Of a stretch of DNA of 64,000 bases, positions 8,619 to 17,731 are shown in pieces (position 1 is the stretch's first letter; each line of letters begins with the position of its first letter). The DNA is from an uncultured Pseudomonadales bacterium. GTDB lineage: Bacteria; Pseudomonadota; Gammaproteobacteria; Pseudomonadales; Cellvibrionaceae. Below the pieces are notes generated by a model, which saw only the letters and a program-made list of their open reading frames with translations, ran no database searches and was not told the DNA's origin. Made by a program: the position numbers and the translations under genes. The stretch lies in NCBI GenBank assembly GCA_947487765.1, contig CANKXO010000006.1:124001-188000 (forward strand), read 5' to 3'.

Positions 8619-8969
8619 CTATTCTTCAACATTATCTATTTTATTTTTATCACCTAAATATCTATCTAATGCATCTAGGCGGTCATCCCAGAATTTCTGA
8701 TAGCGCTGTACCCATGCCATAATTTCTTCGAGTGCATCTGGTTGTAACTGCAAATAATGTGTTCTTCCCTGTTTTTTGCGTTTTAGTAAACCGCCTCGTT
8801 CCAAAATAGCCAAGTGCTTCGTCATTTGAGCTGGTGACAATTCAAACGGCTCTGATACATCAGCGACGGAGCATTCTCCGTTACTTAATTTATCCAGAAC
8901 GGCCCGCCGTATGGGGTGTGATAATGCAAAAAAGGCATCATCTATCTGTTGATCTCTATAATATACCAT
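8619..8969 (-). CDS. ArsR-family helix-turn-helix regulator
   Basis: 116 residues with the winged helix of the ArsR/SmtB family: DDAFFALSHPIRRAVLDKL, CSVADVSEPFELSPAQMTKHLAIL and the wing GLLKRKKQGRTHYLQL. It lacks the metal-binding ELCVC motif found in the other ArsR protein of this window, as is usual for members paired with SRPBCC genes. It heads the operon of two SRPBCC proteins and a membrane protein. The chosen ATG lies inside a near-perfect palindrome (8963-8978) and has no clear Shine-Dalgarno upstream, which fits tight self-repression or a different start. Confidence 0.9.
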   Translation of the reverse strand: MVYYRDQQIDDAFFALSHPIRRAVLDKLSNGECSVADVSEPFELSPAQMTKHLAILERGGLLKRKKQGRTHYLQLQPDALEEIMAWVQRYQKFWDDRLDALDRYLGDKNKIDNVEE

Positions 8970-8978
8970 ATGGTGTAA
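8963..8978. promoter_or_regulatory. Palindrome over the ArsR start codon
   Basis: TATACCATATGGTGTA is a palindrome apart from one pair and contains the perfect 10-mer ACCATATGGT, which includes the ATG of the ArsR gene. It is the likely operator through which this regulator represses its own operon. Confidence 0.5.
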
Positions 8979-9040
8979 TATAAAGGAGAAGAAGACGATG
9001 TGTCAACTCCTTAAAGGTTAAATTAAATTGCAGCTTATGT

Positions 9041-9478
9041 TTAGGAAGGAATTTTGCTCAGAATTTCTGACAAACCTTCAATATCGTTTGGAGTTAATTG
9101 AGCGGCAAAATGCTGCTCAATGGCCTGATTATAAACAGGCCACATTTGCTTGAGTGTCTCGATACCTGTGTCAGTGATTATGATGGTATTGCCTCTACCA
9201 TCCTCCGAACATTCGTGACGTTTGACGAGGTTTTGCTTTTCCAGTCTGTCTAAGAGGCGAGACAGGTTGTGTTTGTTCAGTAAAACTTTTTGGCTTATCT
9301 CATACTGCCGCAATCCGCTTTTCTTTTCTTTGGACAACTCAAATAACGTGTCGTACCACGACAAAGGAGGTTGTTTCGCTTGTTTTAAAGCCGACTCAAC
9401 TTTTTCGAGTAATACTTGTTGTGCACGGTGTAAATGTATCCATGCCTGGATAGTGTCTTTGCTTGCTTTATTTTTCAT
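9041..9478 (-). CDS. MarR-family transcriptional regulator
   Basis: 145 residues from the ATG at 9478. A longer upstream reading frame to 9589 would cross the operators and the divergent promoter, so it is rejected. The protein shows the MarR winged helix: YDTLFELSKE, LRQYEISQKVLLNKHNLSRLLDRLEKQNLV and the wing DGRGNTIIITDTG. It is divergent from the rhodanese/DoxX operon and separated from it by 98 bp holding two GTTGCA-type palindromes, so it should repress both directions until a ligand or oxidant relieves it. Confidence 0.92.
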   Translation of the reverse strand: MKNKASKDTIQAWIHLHRAQQVLLEKVESALKQAKQPPLSWYDTLFELSKEKKSGLRQYEISQKVLLNKHNLSRLLDRLEKQNLVKRHECSEDGRGNTIIITDTGIETLKQMWPVYNQAIEQHFAAQLTPNDIEGLSEILSKIPS

Positions 9479-9499
9479 ATAGAAATTATAACTTAGGTT

Positions 9500-9513
9500 G
9501 TTGCAATTGCAAC
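9500..9513. promoter_or_regulatory. MarR operator 1, perfect 14-bp palindrome
   Basis: GTTGCAATTGCAAC is a perfect palindrome between the MarR gene and the rhodanese gene. A second near-identical site is centred 31 bp away, about three helical turns, so two dimers would sit on the same DNA face. The role as MarR operator is inferred from position and symmetry. Confidence 0.8.
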
Positions 9514-9530
9514 AAAATGATTCTATATTG

Positions 9531-9544
9531 GTTGCAGTTGCAAC
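9531..9544. promoter_or_regulatory. MarR operator 2
   Basis: GTTGCAGTTGCAAC differs from the palindrome at 9500-9513 at a single central base. It lies 33-46 bp before the rhodanese start codon, where it would block transcription initiation. Confidence 0.78.
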
Positions 9545-9576
9545 TAATTGCATTTTGAAAATACCAGGAGAAGGTG

Positions 9577-9906
9577 ATGACGAAAACAATCGATCGCGAT
9601 GAGATTAAAGAAAGGCTAGCGTCTGATGAGGATATTGTACTTGTAGAGGCGCTGCCCAAAAAATATTTTGATGCTGAGCATTTGCCGGGAGCTATCAATA
9701 TTAACCATGATGAAATTGAAGATAAAGCAGCATTATTACTGCCGGATAAAAGTGCCTTTATTGTGGTGTATTGCTCAAATACTGCCTGTCAAAACTCAGG
9801 TATCGCTGCCAATCTGTTGGAGGTGATGGGATATAAAAATGTTTTTAAATATGCCGAAGGTAAACAAGATTGGATATCTGCAGGCTTATCAGTGGAGGCG
9901 GCTTAA
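9577..9906 (+). CDS. Rhodanese-like domain protein
   Basis: 109 residues, one rhodanese domain. YFDAEHLPGAININHDEIED matches the conserved substrate-domain signature, and the active-site loop is CSNTACQNS with its nucleophilic Cys after VVY. Rhodaneses move sulfane sulfur or act as thiol/oxyanion sensors. The ATG at 9577 has AGGAG six bases upstream; a GTG just before is not needed. The stop overlaps the next start in a TAATG, coupling it to the DoxX membrane protein. Control is by the divergent MarR protein through two operators. Confidence 0.92.
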   Translation: MTKTIDRDEIKERLASDEDIVLVEALPKKYFDAEHLPGAININHDEIEDKAALLLPDKSAFIVVYCSNTACQNSGIAANLLEVMGYKNVFKYAEGKQDWISAGLSVEAA

Positions 9907-10316
9907 TGAAAGTATCCGTTGCTCATTTGCCGCAATATTATGATGAGTCTCTATTGCTATTGCGGCTATCGTTAGCTGTGATGTGGTTCGCTCATGCATT
10001 ATTAAAATTTGTGGTGTTCTCAATACCTGGTTTTGCTGGCTGGCTTGAAAGTCAGGGGCTTCCCGGGTTTATGGCATGGCCGGTTTTTTTACTGGAGATC
10101 ATTGGCGGGCTTATGATCTTGCTGGGTTACTATGGCCGTTATATATCAATAGTGCTCATGCCAATATTATTGGTGGCTTTTATTGTTCACTTCCCTAACG
10201 GTTGGTCTCACACCAGTGAGGGTGGCGGGTGGGAGTACCCCGCATTTTTAATGATGATATCTATCATCCATTTTTTATTGGGGGATGGCCGTTGGGCATT
10301 AAAGCGCGCTGATTAA
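9906..10316 (+). CDS. DoxX-family membrane protein
   Basis: 136 residues with four membrane segments: SLLLLRLSLAVMWFAHALLKF opens the DoxX signature, and the central glycine-rich helix FLLEIIGGLMILLGYYGR is typical. DoxX proteins are small inner membrane proteins linked to thiosulfate/quinone metabolism and oxidative stress. The start is taken at the TAATG overlap with the rhodanese gene. Pairing with a rhodanese under MarR control suggests a sulfur- or oxidant-stress module. It converges on and overlaps the arsJ stop by three bases. Confidence 0.88.
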   Translation: MKVSVAHLPQYYDESLLLLRLSLAVMWFAHALLKFVVFSIPGFAGWLESQGLPGFMAWPVFLLEIIGGLMILLGYYGRYISIVLMPILLVAFIVHFPNGWSHTSEGGGWEYPAFLMMISIIHFLLGDGRWALKRAD

Positions 10317-11521
10317 ATGTCACTATTATTTTTAGGCAGCATTGCAGACAGTAATGCTGCCAATAAAATAAAGAAAGTTGATATCAATAAGCATGCGGTA
10401 AGCCCATAAATTTGATAGATCCAACCGGAAAGAATGGTACCTAACAATCGCCCCATGGCATTAGCCATGTAGTAAAAACCTACATCCAGAGAAACACCAT
10501 CTCGACTTGCGTAACTCACAATTAAATAACTATGCAGTGATGAATTGACTGCGAAGAGTGCACCAAAAATAAATAAACCAATAATTAAAGCAAACTCAGG
10601 CGCGACGTTCGCATTGAGTACAAAAGCAATTATTGCTGGCACGATTGCCAAGGCGCCTGCCCATATAAATGCTGTACGGCCACTTGGGATATTTTTTTTG
10701 CGCTTGCCGGTTAGGTGCGGTGCCAGCGTTTGTATGATGCCGTAAATAATAATCCAAAGTGCCAGAAACCCGCCGACTTGCCAGTGGTTCCAATGAAAAA
10801 CAGTGGCTAAATAAACTGGCAATGCAACGACAAACCAGACATCTCGTGCACCAAATAAAAATAAGCGGGCGGCAGACAATATGTTAATCGTGCGGCTTTT
10901 GGAAAATATTTGAGAAAATTTAGGTTTACTTTTAGATTTTCCTAGCTCTTTTTTGAGATTAAGAATGCTGAATAGCCAGACAATCACTAGCGTACTTGCC
11001 ATGACTGCTATTGCGCCTTGAAACTCCAGGTAAAAGAGCAGCAAGCCTCCCATAAAAAAGCCAATGCCTTTTAATGTGTTTTTCGATCCGGTAAGAATGG
11101 CAACCCATTTATACAGCGTACTTTGTGCATCGTCGGGCACCAGTAATTTTATAGAGCTTTTAGCGCTCATTTTATTGAGGTCTTTCGCGATGCCAGAAAG
11201 TGCTTGAGCCGCCATGACCCAAGGTACCGTTAATGCGGTGCTTGGAACTAGTAACATCGACAATGCGATTATCTGCAATGCAAGGCCGATATTCATCGTG
11301 TTATTTAAACCGAGCCGAGCCCCTAGCCAGCCGCCAACCAGGTTGGTAACGACACCAAAAAACTCATAAAACAAAAAGAGAAAAGCGATTTCAATCGGGC
11401 TGTAACCAAGCTTATGAAAATGCAGCACCACTAGCATACGTAGTGCGCCATCAGTAAGAGTAAAGGCCCAATAATTGCCCGTTACTATTAGGTACTGGCG
11501 AATTTCTGGAGTCAGTGTCAT
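10313..11521 (-). CDS. arsJ: Organoarsenical efflux MFS transporter ArsJ
   Basis: 402 residues, a 12-TM major facilitator protein. The opening RQYLIVTGNYWAFTLTDGALRMLVVLHFH, FEFFGVVTNLVGG-like helix 2 and the central FSKSRTINILSAARLFLFGARDVWFVVALPVYL match ArsJ. In characterised systems ArsJ exports 1-arseno-3-phosphoglycerate, the unstable product made when the dedicated GAPDH uses arsenate in place of phosphate, giving arsenate resistance without reduction. It is last in the arsR-GAPDH-arsJ operon, 33 bp after the GAPDH gene, which supports the assignment strongly. Confidence 0.93.
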   Translation of the reverse strand: MTLTPEIRQYLIVTGNYWAFTLTDGALRMLVVLHFHKLGYSPIEIAFLFLFYEFFGVVTNLVGGWLGARLGLNNTMNIGLALQIIALSMLLVPSTALTVPWVMAAQALSGIAKDLNKMSAKSSIKLLVPDDAQSTLYKWVAILTGSKNTLKGIGFFMGGLLLFYLEFQGAIAVMASTLVIVWLFSILNLKKELGKSKSKPKFSQIFSKSRTINILSAARLFLFGARDVWFVVALPVYLATVFHWNHWQVGGFLALWIIIYGIIQTLAPHLTGKRKKNIPSGRTAFIWAGALAIVPAIIAFVLNANVAPEFALIIGLFIFGALFAVNSSLHSYLIVSYASRDGVSLDVGFYYMANAMGRLLGTILSGWIYQIYGLTACLLISTFFILLAALLSAMLPKNNSDI

Positions 11522-11554
11522 CGACGTGTTTTTTCTATTTTCTTTTTGATGTCG

Positions 11555-12562
11555 TTATTGATCTGAACGGCCGACTAAACGCATAAGCTCAGCGGTACGA
11601 TTCGCATAGCCCCATTCATTATCGTACCAAGCATATATTTTTACTTGGGTGCCGTTAATAACCATGGTTGATAATGCGTCGACAATGCTGGAATGAGGGT
11701 CTGTTTTGTAATCTATCGAGACTAGAGGGCGCTCTTCATAACCAAGTATGCCTTGTAAGTCATTGTTGGCTGCTGTCTTCATTAACGCGTTAATCTCTTC
11801 TACGGTAGTTTGTTTTTTAACTTCAAAGACACAATCTGTAAGTGAGGCATTGGCGAGAGGAACTCTAACAGCATGGCCATTCAGCTTGCCTTTTAACTCA
11901 GGAAAAATATGAGTAATGGCGGTTGCGGAACCTGTCGTTGTCGGTATCAAACTCATGCCGCATGCTCTGGCGCGGCGTAGGTCTTTGTGAGGTGCATCGA
12001 GAATCGTTTGTGTGTTAGTGATATCATGAATTGTGGTCATGGAGCCATGCTCTATGCCTATATTCTCGTGTAGTACTTTAACAATTGGCGCCAAGCAATT
12101 GGTGGTACAGGACGCCGCAGTCACAATGGGGTGTAGCTCTGGTTGATATAACGATTGGTTAACACCCATAACAATATTTAATACGCCTTCTTCCTTCACG
12201 GGTGCAGTGACGACAACTCGCTTAACACCTTGATCCAGATAAGCTTGAAGTAATGCTTTAGACTTCATAATACCTGAAGCTTCAATGACAACATCGCAAG
12301 CCGACCAATCGGTTTCGCTGATTGATTTGTTTTGAGTGCAATCAATTGTATGGCCATCAACCATTATTTGATTCGCTTCGGTGCTTGTTTGATATTTCCA
12401 GCGTCCATGAACGGAGTCGAACATTAATAAATGTGCAAGTGTTTCTGCATTACCTGCAGGATCATTAATCTGAATAAACTCAACGTCATCCCACTCCCAG
12501 GCTGCGCGCAGTGCCAGCCTTCCCATACGGCCAAAGCCATTAATACCGACTTTAATTGTCAT
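11555..12562 (-). CDS. ArsJ-associated glyceraldehyde-3-phosphate dehydrogenase
   Basis: 335 residues with the complete GAPDH fold: the NAD-binding start [13 protein letters not shown], catalytic Cys152 in SCTTNC, the HDITNTQ histidine segment and the C-terminal [10 protein letters not shown] and [11 protein letters not shown]. It is not the glycolytic copy by context, since it sits between an arsenic-type arsR and arsJ. In that setting the enzyme uses arsenate to form 1-arseno-3-phosphoglycerate, which ArsJ exports. The sequence [10 protein letters not shown]-like region and the [12 protein letters not shown] stretch are normal for the ArsJ-linked class. Confidence 0.93.
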   Translation of the reverse strand: MTIKVGINGFGRMGRLALRAAWEWDDVEFIQINDPAGNAETLAHLLMFDSVHGRWKYQTSTEANQIMVDGHTIDCTQNKSISETDWSACDVVIEASGIMKSKALLQAYLDQGVKRVVVTAPVKEEGVLNIVMGVNQSLYQPELHPIVTAASCTTNCLAPIVKVLHENIGIEHGSMTTIHDITNTQTILDAPHKDLRRARACGMSLIPTTTGSATAITHIFPELKGKLNGHAVRVPLANASLTDCVFEVKKQTTVEEINALMKTAANNDLQGILGYEERPLVSIDYKTDPHSSIVDALSTMVINGTQVKIYAWYDNEWGYANRTAELMRLVGRSDQ

Positions 12563-12640
12563 CGTAACCTCTGTATCTATATTTGTATGTTGTGACTATT
12601 TACTATAAAAATAAGGCAATTTAATTACTGTTAGCCAACT

Positions 12641-12985
12641 CTAGCAACAGGCCTGGTCTCGTTGAGGTCGAGTGCCCATTTTTTGGAGTTGCTGACTATT
12701 TTTACTAAAGAAATCAGCATTATTGTCAGCGGTAGTTGCTAGTACATCCTTAGCCCATGTTGGCAGGTTTGGATTAAGTTGATAAAAAATCCATTGACCT
12801 TGGCGTCGGTCCACAAGTAGTTTACATTCTCGTAGCTGTGCCAGATGACGAGAAATTTTAGGTTGGCTTTCTTGTAATGCTTCCATTAACTCGCATACGC
12901 AAAGTTCTCCTTCCTGCTGAATAAGCAAAAGGCAGCGCAGGCGAGTATCATCCGCAAGGCATTTGTAAAATGTTAGAGGGAGCAT
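12641..12985 (-). CDS. arsR: Arsenic-responsive repressor ArsR
   Basis: 114 residues of the ArsR/SmtB family. The metal-binding motif ELCVCEL (Cys29, Cys31) lies at the start of the recognition region, followed by SQPKISRHLAQLRECKLL, as in classical arsenite-responsive ArsR proteins; a third Cys is available in RECK or the terminal CC. It heads the operon with the arsenate-linked GAPDH and ArsJ. A 20-bp inverted repeat (13037-13056) lies in the upstream spacer and is the likely operator. Confidence 0.94.
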   Translation of the reverse strand: MLPLTFYKCLADDTRLRCLLLIQQEGELCVCELMEALQESQPKISRHLAQLRECKLLVDRRQGQWIFYQLNPNLPTWAKDVLATTADNNADFFSKNSQQLQKMGTRPQRDQACC

Positions 12986-13036
12986 GGATGATGCCTCGTC
13001 GTTGTATTTTATATGAAAATATATATGGAAATCATT

Positions 13037-13056
13037 ATATATGAAAAATCATATAT
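13037..13056. promoter_or_regulatory. ArsR operator-like inverted repeat
   Basis: ATATATGA and TCATATAT are perfect inverted arms separated by AAAA. A similar but looser ATATATG motif lies just to the left (13020-13027). The site sits 52 bp upstream of the arsR start, where an ArsR dimer would block the promoter of the arsenic operon. It may also affect the divergent glycosylase gene. Confidence 0.65.
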
Positions 13057-13137
13057 GTAAACTGCTGTCCTTTTACTATGGTGGGCAGCTTCAGTAATAG
13101 AATGTTAATCGCAATGTAGAGGCCGAGAAAAAAGCTG

Positions 13138-13818
13138 ATGAAGAAATTTTCCATAATTCTTAAACAGGCTGAAAAACGTAAAGGCGGTAAAACTGAGCTG
13201 CAAAAGTTGCTGCCATCGGTTTTATCTAATAAGGAATTACTAGAGGTAGGGGATGATCGTTTTTTAGCGATGATGGCGAAGGCGATTCACCAAGCCGGTT
13301 TTAATTGGAAGGTTATTGAAAAGAAGTGGCCCCAGCTTGAAGAGGCATATTTCAAATTTAATGTGAGTAAGTTGGGCCGACTGTCTCCTGAGCAATGGGA
13401 AGCCTATATGAAAGACGTGCGTGTGGTCCGTAATTGGCAAAAAATTAAGGCAGTGATGGATAATGTAGGGTTTATGCATCAAGAGATTAGCCAGCATGGT
13501 TCCTTTGCGGCATTTATGGCAGGGTGGCCAGAGGATGATCAAATTGGTTTGATGAGTTATATGAAAAAACATGGCTCCCGCCTTGGTGGGCAAACGGGGC
13601 AATGGTTTATGCGTTATATCGGTAAAGACTGCTTTGTGGTGGTTAAGGATGTGGTTTTGGCTGTTCAGAATGCCGACATTGATATTGCCGATAACCCCAC
13701 CAGTAAAAGAGATTTGAAAAAAATTCAGGATGTGATGAATGAATGGCATCAGCAAACGGGTTTACCTTATGCGCATATCAGCAGAATAGCAGCATGCTCT
13801 GTCGGTATTAATTACTGA
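13138..13818 (+). CDS. DNA-3-methyladenine glycosylase I (Tag)-like protein
   Basis: 226 residues. RFLAMMAKAIHQAGFNWKVIEKKWPQLEEAYFKFN corresponds to the Tag glycosylase core, and the C-terminal HISRIAACSVG to the helix-hairpin-helix end of the family. Tag enzymes remove 3-methyladenine from alkylated DNA. The zinc-binding Cys/His pattern of Escherichia coli Tag is not evident, as in the longer Tag-like branch, so activity is not assured. The gene is divergent from arsR with a 152-bp spacer; arsenic control is possible but unproven. Confidence 0.82.
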   Translation: MKKFSIILKQAEKRKGGKTELQKLLPSVLSNKELLEVGDDRFLAMMAKAIHQAGFNWKVIEKKWPQLEEAYFKFNVSKLGRLSPEQWEAYMKDVRVVRNWQKIKAVMDNVGFMHQEISQHGSFAAFMAGWPEDDQIGLMSYMKKHGSRLGGQTGQWFMRYIGKDCFVVVKDVVLAVQNADIDIADNPTSKRDLKKIQDVMNEWHQQTGLPYAHISRIAACSVGINY

Positions 13819-13823
13819 CAACA

Positions 13824-13849
13824 GCCCATTAACGTATAAGCTAATGGGC
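13824..13849. terminator. Hairpin between convergent Tag-like and ompW genes
   Basis: GCCCATTA and TAATGGGC form a perfect 8-bp stem with a 10-base loop a few bases after the glycosylase stop. There is no strong T-run, so it is a weak or factor-assisted terminator at best. Confidence 0.4.
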
Positions 13850-13893
13850 CGGGATATGTTTAATTTATAGAATTATTGAAGCGTTCTAAAAAA

Positions 13894-14595
13894 TTAAAGT
13901 CTGTAGCCAATAGAAACAGTATAAACAAATGGGTCTATTTCAAGATCTGCTGTAATTTTATCGCCGCTGTCAAAAGTGATTTCAGCTTCTGTATCGATAT
14001 CGATCCAGCGAACAGACGCATTCACTAGCCATCTGTCACTAAGCTCATAATCGAAACCTGCTTGCACTGATAATCCCCAGGAGTCGTCAAGTTCCACGTC
14101 ACCGCCAGTTAATCCAAGGCCCGCTAGAGTAGAGTTAGCTTCAGACGTTAAATCCTCATCGAAGAATATTGTGTAATTAACCCCTGCACCAAGATAAGGT
14201 TTTAGTTTGCTAGTAGTATCAAAGTAATACAAAGCCATCAACGTAGGTGGTAAATGCTTAATGTCTGCGATATCCAGGCCGGCAAGTTCACCGCTGCCGC
14301 TGGCAGTATGCTCGAAAGGTGTTGCAGCAAGTAATTCTATTGCCCAGTTTTTATTAAACACATAGGCAAGGTTTAAGCCGAGCTGAGTGTTGTCATCGAC
14401 ATTCAGCTCACTATCTCCGCCGCCCAAGCTAAGAGTGCTACCATTCAGTTTAACTGGTCCACTATCTTCCTGAGGTGTAACTTGAGTCGCACCAGCACGT
14501 ATAATAATATCTCCACTTTCATAACTATAGGCTAAGGGGTGAGCTAAAAGAGAGAAGATAACAGCATTAATCCCCAGAAGTTTAAGTGCGTTCAT
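13894..14595 (-). CDS. OmpW-family outer membrane protein
   Basis: 233 residues with an N-terminal signal peptide (about 1-24, ending near AYS). The body matches the eight-strand OmpW barrel: GDIIIRAGATQVTP at the start, LGLNLAYVFNKNWAIELLAATPFEHT, LPPTLMALYYF, YLGAGVNYT, and the C-terminal DPFVYTVSIGYRL ending in aromatic-x-Leu-type residues needed for insertion by BAM. OmpW proteins pass small hydrophobic compounds and respond to oxygen, iron or salt stress. It is transcribed alone. Confidence 0.93.
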   Translation of the reverse strand: MNALKLLGINAVIFSLLAHPLAYSYESGDIIIRAGATQVTPQEDSGPVKLNGSTLSLGGGDSELNVDDNTQLGLNLAYVFNKNWAIELLAATPFEHTASGSGELAGLDIADIKHLPPTLMALYYFDTTSKLKPYLGAGVNYTIFFDEDLTSEANSTLAGLGLTGGDVELDDSWGLSVQAGFDYELSDRWLVNASVRWIDIDTEAEITFDSGDKITADLEIDPFVYTVSIGYRL

Positions 14596-14777
14596 AAATG
14601 TATAACCTCTAAAATAGTAAATAACTTAAGAGGCTATATTTAATGGTATATTGAAATGTGTAATATTGATTTAGATTAAGTAAGTGTTGGTTTTTTTATT
14701 TTATTGCATAAATTAAGTATATTGTGCTATTAAAAATGAGGTGAGGTATTCGTAATAGCACAAGTAAGCAATGGCCA

Positions 14778-16331
14778 TCAGGCTGTTTTAAATTCATCCA
14801 GTTTTGCTTTTAGATTACTTGCCATAGTGGCTAGCTCATTCATGTGTTCGGCTGCTGAATGTGCATTTTCCAAGGTGCTTTCTGCCTGAGTTTCTATTCT
14901 TACAATGGTTTTATTCATTTCTTCTGAGACAGAGCTTTGCTCATCCGTCGATATTGCAATCTGTTGAGTGAGTTGGTCAATGTTCTCTACAGATGAGGTA
15001 ATATTTTCGAGTGCATGAGTCATATCATTTGATTGAGCGACACATTGTTCAGATTGCTCTTTACTGCGATTCATAGTTTCTACAGAATTTTGAGTCGTTT
15101 CCTGTAGTGTATTAATCATTTGATGAATTTCACTGGTAGCCTGTTGTGTGCGTTGAGCTAAGCTTCTGACCTCATCGGCAACGACAGCGAATCCACGACC
15201 TTGCTCTCCTGCTCGTGCAGCTTCAATAGCGGCATTAAGCGCGAGCAGGTTAGTTTGTTCTGCGATATTGCTAATCGTATCAGCAATGCCGCCGATAGAG
15301 TTAGATGCCTCAGCCAATTTTTGAATGTTCTCAGTGGCTTCATTGACTCTCTCTGCTAAGGAGTGGGTCAGGTCAATTGTGCTTTCAACCAATTTATTGC
15401 TGCTAAATATTTCTTCTTTGGTTTGATTCGCTGATTGCGCAGTAGATTGGCTATTGCCTGCCACTTCCTGCACGGTAACGGTCATTTGATTCATGGCTGT
15501 TGCCGCTTGCATAATCTCGCCGCGTTGCTTATCCATACGATTGCGGTTTTCGACTGATAGTTGTTTAAGTTCGCTGAGTTTAACTTGTAATTTCGAATCT
15601 AACTGTTGGGTTGTTTGAGTAATATCCGAAAATTGCTCAATCATACGGTCAAAGGCTTGAGCCGCCGATGCAATTTCATCATTGGACGTAAAGTTAATTT
15701 TTAGGGTTAAGTCTTTGGAGTCAGCAATTGCATTAGCGGTGTTACGTAAACGTTGTATGCGTTTGATTACTTTGCTATCGATAATGTAGTAGGCTAGTAC
15801 CGTATTTAAAATGGCAAGTATGCCAAAAACGAGTGATAATATTTGTAAAAAGCTAACAGCTTCGTTGTTATTTTTTTCATACAGTTTAACTGCGGCATTC
15901 ATTTCTTTTAAGATCAATGACGAATGCTCGTAGAGTTGTTCTAGCTCTTTCGTTGATGCGCCTCCGACAACTTGATTAAGTTCAGTCTGAAACGTACCCC
16001 ATATATCTGATACTTTTTCTAACTGCTCTTTTAATACGTTATTATTTGGTTTGGGAATACTGCGTGCTGTATCGCCCTCAATTAATGAGAGTAAGGTAGA
16101 GTCAAATAGCGCTTTTGTTTTGTTAAATGGCTCAGAAACATCATGCCCAGCCATGATGAGTAAAGCTTCTTTCGTCATTCTCTGGGTCAGCATGCGTTGT
16201 CGTCCTGCCAAATTAATGACTTTGGCATCATGCTTTGCGGTTTGAATCCATAGGTTAACGCCAGTAACCCCGGAGAAGATAAGGCCTGCAAAGGCAAAGA
16301 TAATCAATATTAAACGTATTTTTATACTCAT
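14778..16331 (-). CDS. Methyl-accepting chemotaxis protein with PilJ-type sensor
   Basis: 517 residues. A membrane segment (about 7-27) is followed by a periplasmic region containing [19 protein letters not shown], the PilJ/NarX-type four-helix sensor signature. A second membrane segment (about 160-185), a HAMP domain (about 190-245) and the signalling domain follow, with the highly conserved hairpin tip [20 protein letters not shown]. It should bias CheA/CheY signalling or a type IV pilus pathway in the inner membrane. It stands alone with no che genes nearby. The C-terminus lacks a CheR-tethering pentapeptide. Confidence 0.95.
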   Translation of the reverse strand: MSIKIRLILIIFAFAGLIFSGVTGVNLWIQTAKHDAKVINLAGRQRMLTQRMTKEALLIMAGHDVSEPFNKTKALFDSTLLSLIEGDTARSIPKPNNNVLKEQLEKVSDIWGTFQTELNQVVGGASTKELEQLYEHSSLILKEMNAAVKLYEKNNNEAVSFLQILSLVFGILAILNTVLAYYIIDSKVIKRIQRLRNTANAIADSKDLTLKINFTSNDEIASAAQAFDRMIEQFSDITQTTQQLDSKLQVKLSELKQLSVENRNRMDKQRGEIMQAATAMNQMTVTVQEVAGNSQSTAQSANQTKEEIFSSNKLVESTIDLTHSLAERVNEATENIQKLAEASNSIGGIADTISNIAEQTNLLALNAAIEAARAGEQGRGFAVVADEVRSLAQRTQQATSEIHQMINTLQETTQNSVETMNRSKEQSEQCVAQSNDMTHALENITSSVENIDQLTQQIAISTDEQSSVSEEMNKTIVRIETQAESTLENAHSAAEHMNELATMASNLKAKLDEFKTA

Positions 16332-16572
16332 ATTTTTCTCAATATTATTTCATGCTTTTCATCATCTATTGAGTATAGATGCAGTTTTTAACTATTGACA
16401 AATTAATATCTTGTTTGTGGGGAAATGATTGAATTTAACAAAATCTGTCATCTATATTGATTATGAATGCGTACGTGATGCTTATGCTGAGTGGTTTTTT
16501 AATCCATATGTTTTGTAAGGCTTTGCGAGGCCTGTATGTTGTACTGATTGTATGTGTCAGTGATGTGGGAAA

Positions 16573-17694
16573 GTGATCGTGCGCATACCTTTTCAATTCT
16601 TTATGTCCGGTAGTGCATTACTGGAGCACTTTTTCCGTAAGCGCAATGTTGTGTTGTGCCTTCTTGCTGTATTGCCTTTACTGCTGTCTTGTGAAAAACA
16701 ATCTATTGATAAGGTTTTTGATAACTACCTGTACAGATTGTCAAATAGTTTGGAGCAGGATGGATTTGATACAGTATTTCTGGATCAGCATTTATCTGCG
16801 TTGTTGCCTCGTTATCCTTCTCGACGAGAGCTTATTTATGAAATTACTTCACCTAATATCAATTTAATTGAATTCTTAAAATTGTCATCCTGTGAATTGC
16901 AAAGGCATATAGGAAAGCGCAATAGTAGCTTGGGGCGCTTTATGAAACAGTCTCAGATATTGTTATATAACTATGAATTTATTGAACTTGCTAAACAATG
17001 CCTTGAGCAAGTGTCATTTGATAAAGATAACTTTTCAGAAAGTAAAAAGCTTTACGATATCTTGTCAGCAACGGTTGTGAGTAAACAAAGTCAATTGGAT
17101 AAGATGCGCTGGAATGCTGTCTTTGCCAGTGAGGAATTTGTGACACTGTTTTCTTTGGGGACTCAATCATTGACAATGAAAGAGGCTAGTGAGAAACCAG
17201 AGACGCTATATGTTTCTATGGAAAAGATATATCGTTTTGTAAATAAGCCGGTAATTGACGCTGAAAGTATTGAATCTGCTTATGGCGTCATTGCTTCAAG
17301 TAAACGCATTGGTGAGCTACGATTGTCAATGCAGCGTATTGTAAGCTATTTATTGGTTGCGGATAAAATATTGCAGAGTCGATTGTCTGTACGCCCTCTT
17401 TGTTTTAAAAAACGCCCAAGTAGACAGTTTGCCATTGTACAAGCTGTCTTCACAAAATTTTATATCGGTGAGGTGCAAGCGTATATTGCTAAAATTCATC
17501 AACAATCGAAAATTTTGTTGGAAAATATAGAATTATTAAAAAAAGATTCTGTGACTAAACCTGAATTTGATCGCTTTTGGGGGCAAGTTTTTACCAATGA
17601 AAATAGTGAATGGCAATTGTTTAATAAAGCAGTGCTTAATCATACTAAACAATGGCAGAAGTTGCTTGCTCAGTGTGGAAGTATGCCATCATAA
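16573..17694 (+). CDS. DUF3080-family lipoprotein
   Basis: 373 residues from the GTG at 16573; an ATG at 16603 gives a more compact signal peptide. The basic FFRKRN run, hydrophobic stretch and lipobox LLLSC mark a lipoprotein. The body (IDKVFDNYLYRLSNSL at its start, and RPLCFKKRPSRQFAIVQAVFTKFYIGEVQ later) fits DUF3080, a gammaproteobacterial family of unknown function. Ser or Glu after the Cys (CEK) permits outer membrane sorting. GTGGGAAA before the GTG could serve as ribosome binding site, leaving the start open. It converges on the DUF3429 gene, as is often seen. Confidence 0.85.
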   Translation: MIVRIPFQFFMSGSALLEHFFRKRNVVLCLLAVLPLLLSCEKQSIDKVFDNYLYRLSNSLEQDGFDTVFLDQHLSALLPRYPSRRELIYEITSPNINLIEFLKLSSCELQRHIGKRNSSLGRFMKQSQILLYNYEFIELAKQCLEQVSFDKDNFSESKKLYDILSATVVSKQSQLDKMRWNAVFASEEFVTLFSLGTQSLTMKEASEKPETLYVSMEKIYRFVNKPVIDAESIESAYGVIASSKRIGELRLSMQRIVSYLLVADKILQSRLSVRPLCFKKRPSRQFAIVQAVFTKFYIGEVQAYIAKIHQQSKILLENIELLKKDSVTKPEFDRFWGQVFTNENSEWQLFNKAVLNHTKQWQKLLAQCGSMPS

Positions 17695-17731
17695 AAGAAA
17701 AATTAGGGAGCAATTAAATAGGATAAGGCCT

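Noticed and set aside
9479-9589. N-terminal extension of the MarR protein
   Set aside because: Cys/Asn-rich residues come from translating the GTTGCA operators; the family start is at 9478.
9486-9698. Minus-strand frame across the MarR/rhodanese promoter
   Set aside because: It covers both operators and the rhodanese start; low-complexity Ser-rich product.
16613-16867. 84-codon frame inside the DUF3080 gene
   Set aside because: Shadow frame of a recognised gene, Cys/Leu/Tyr-rich.
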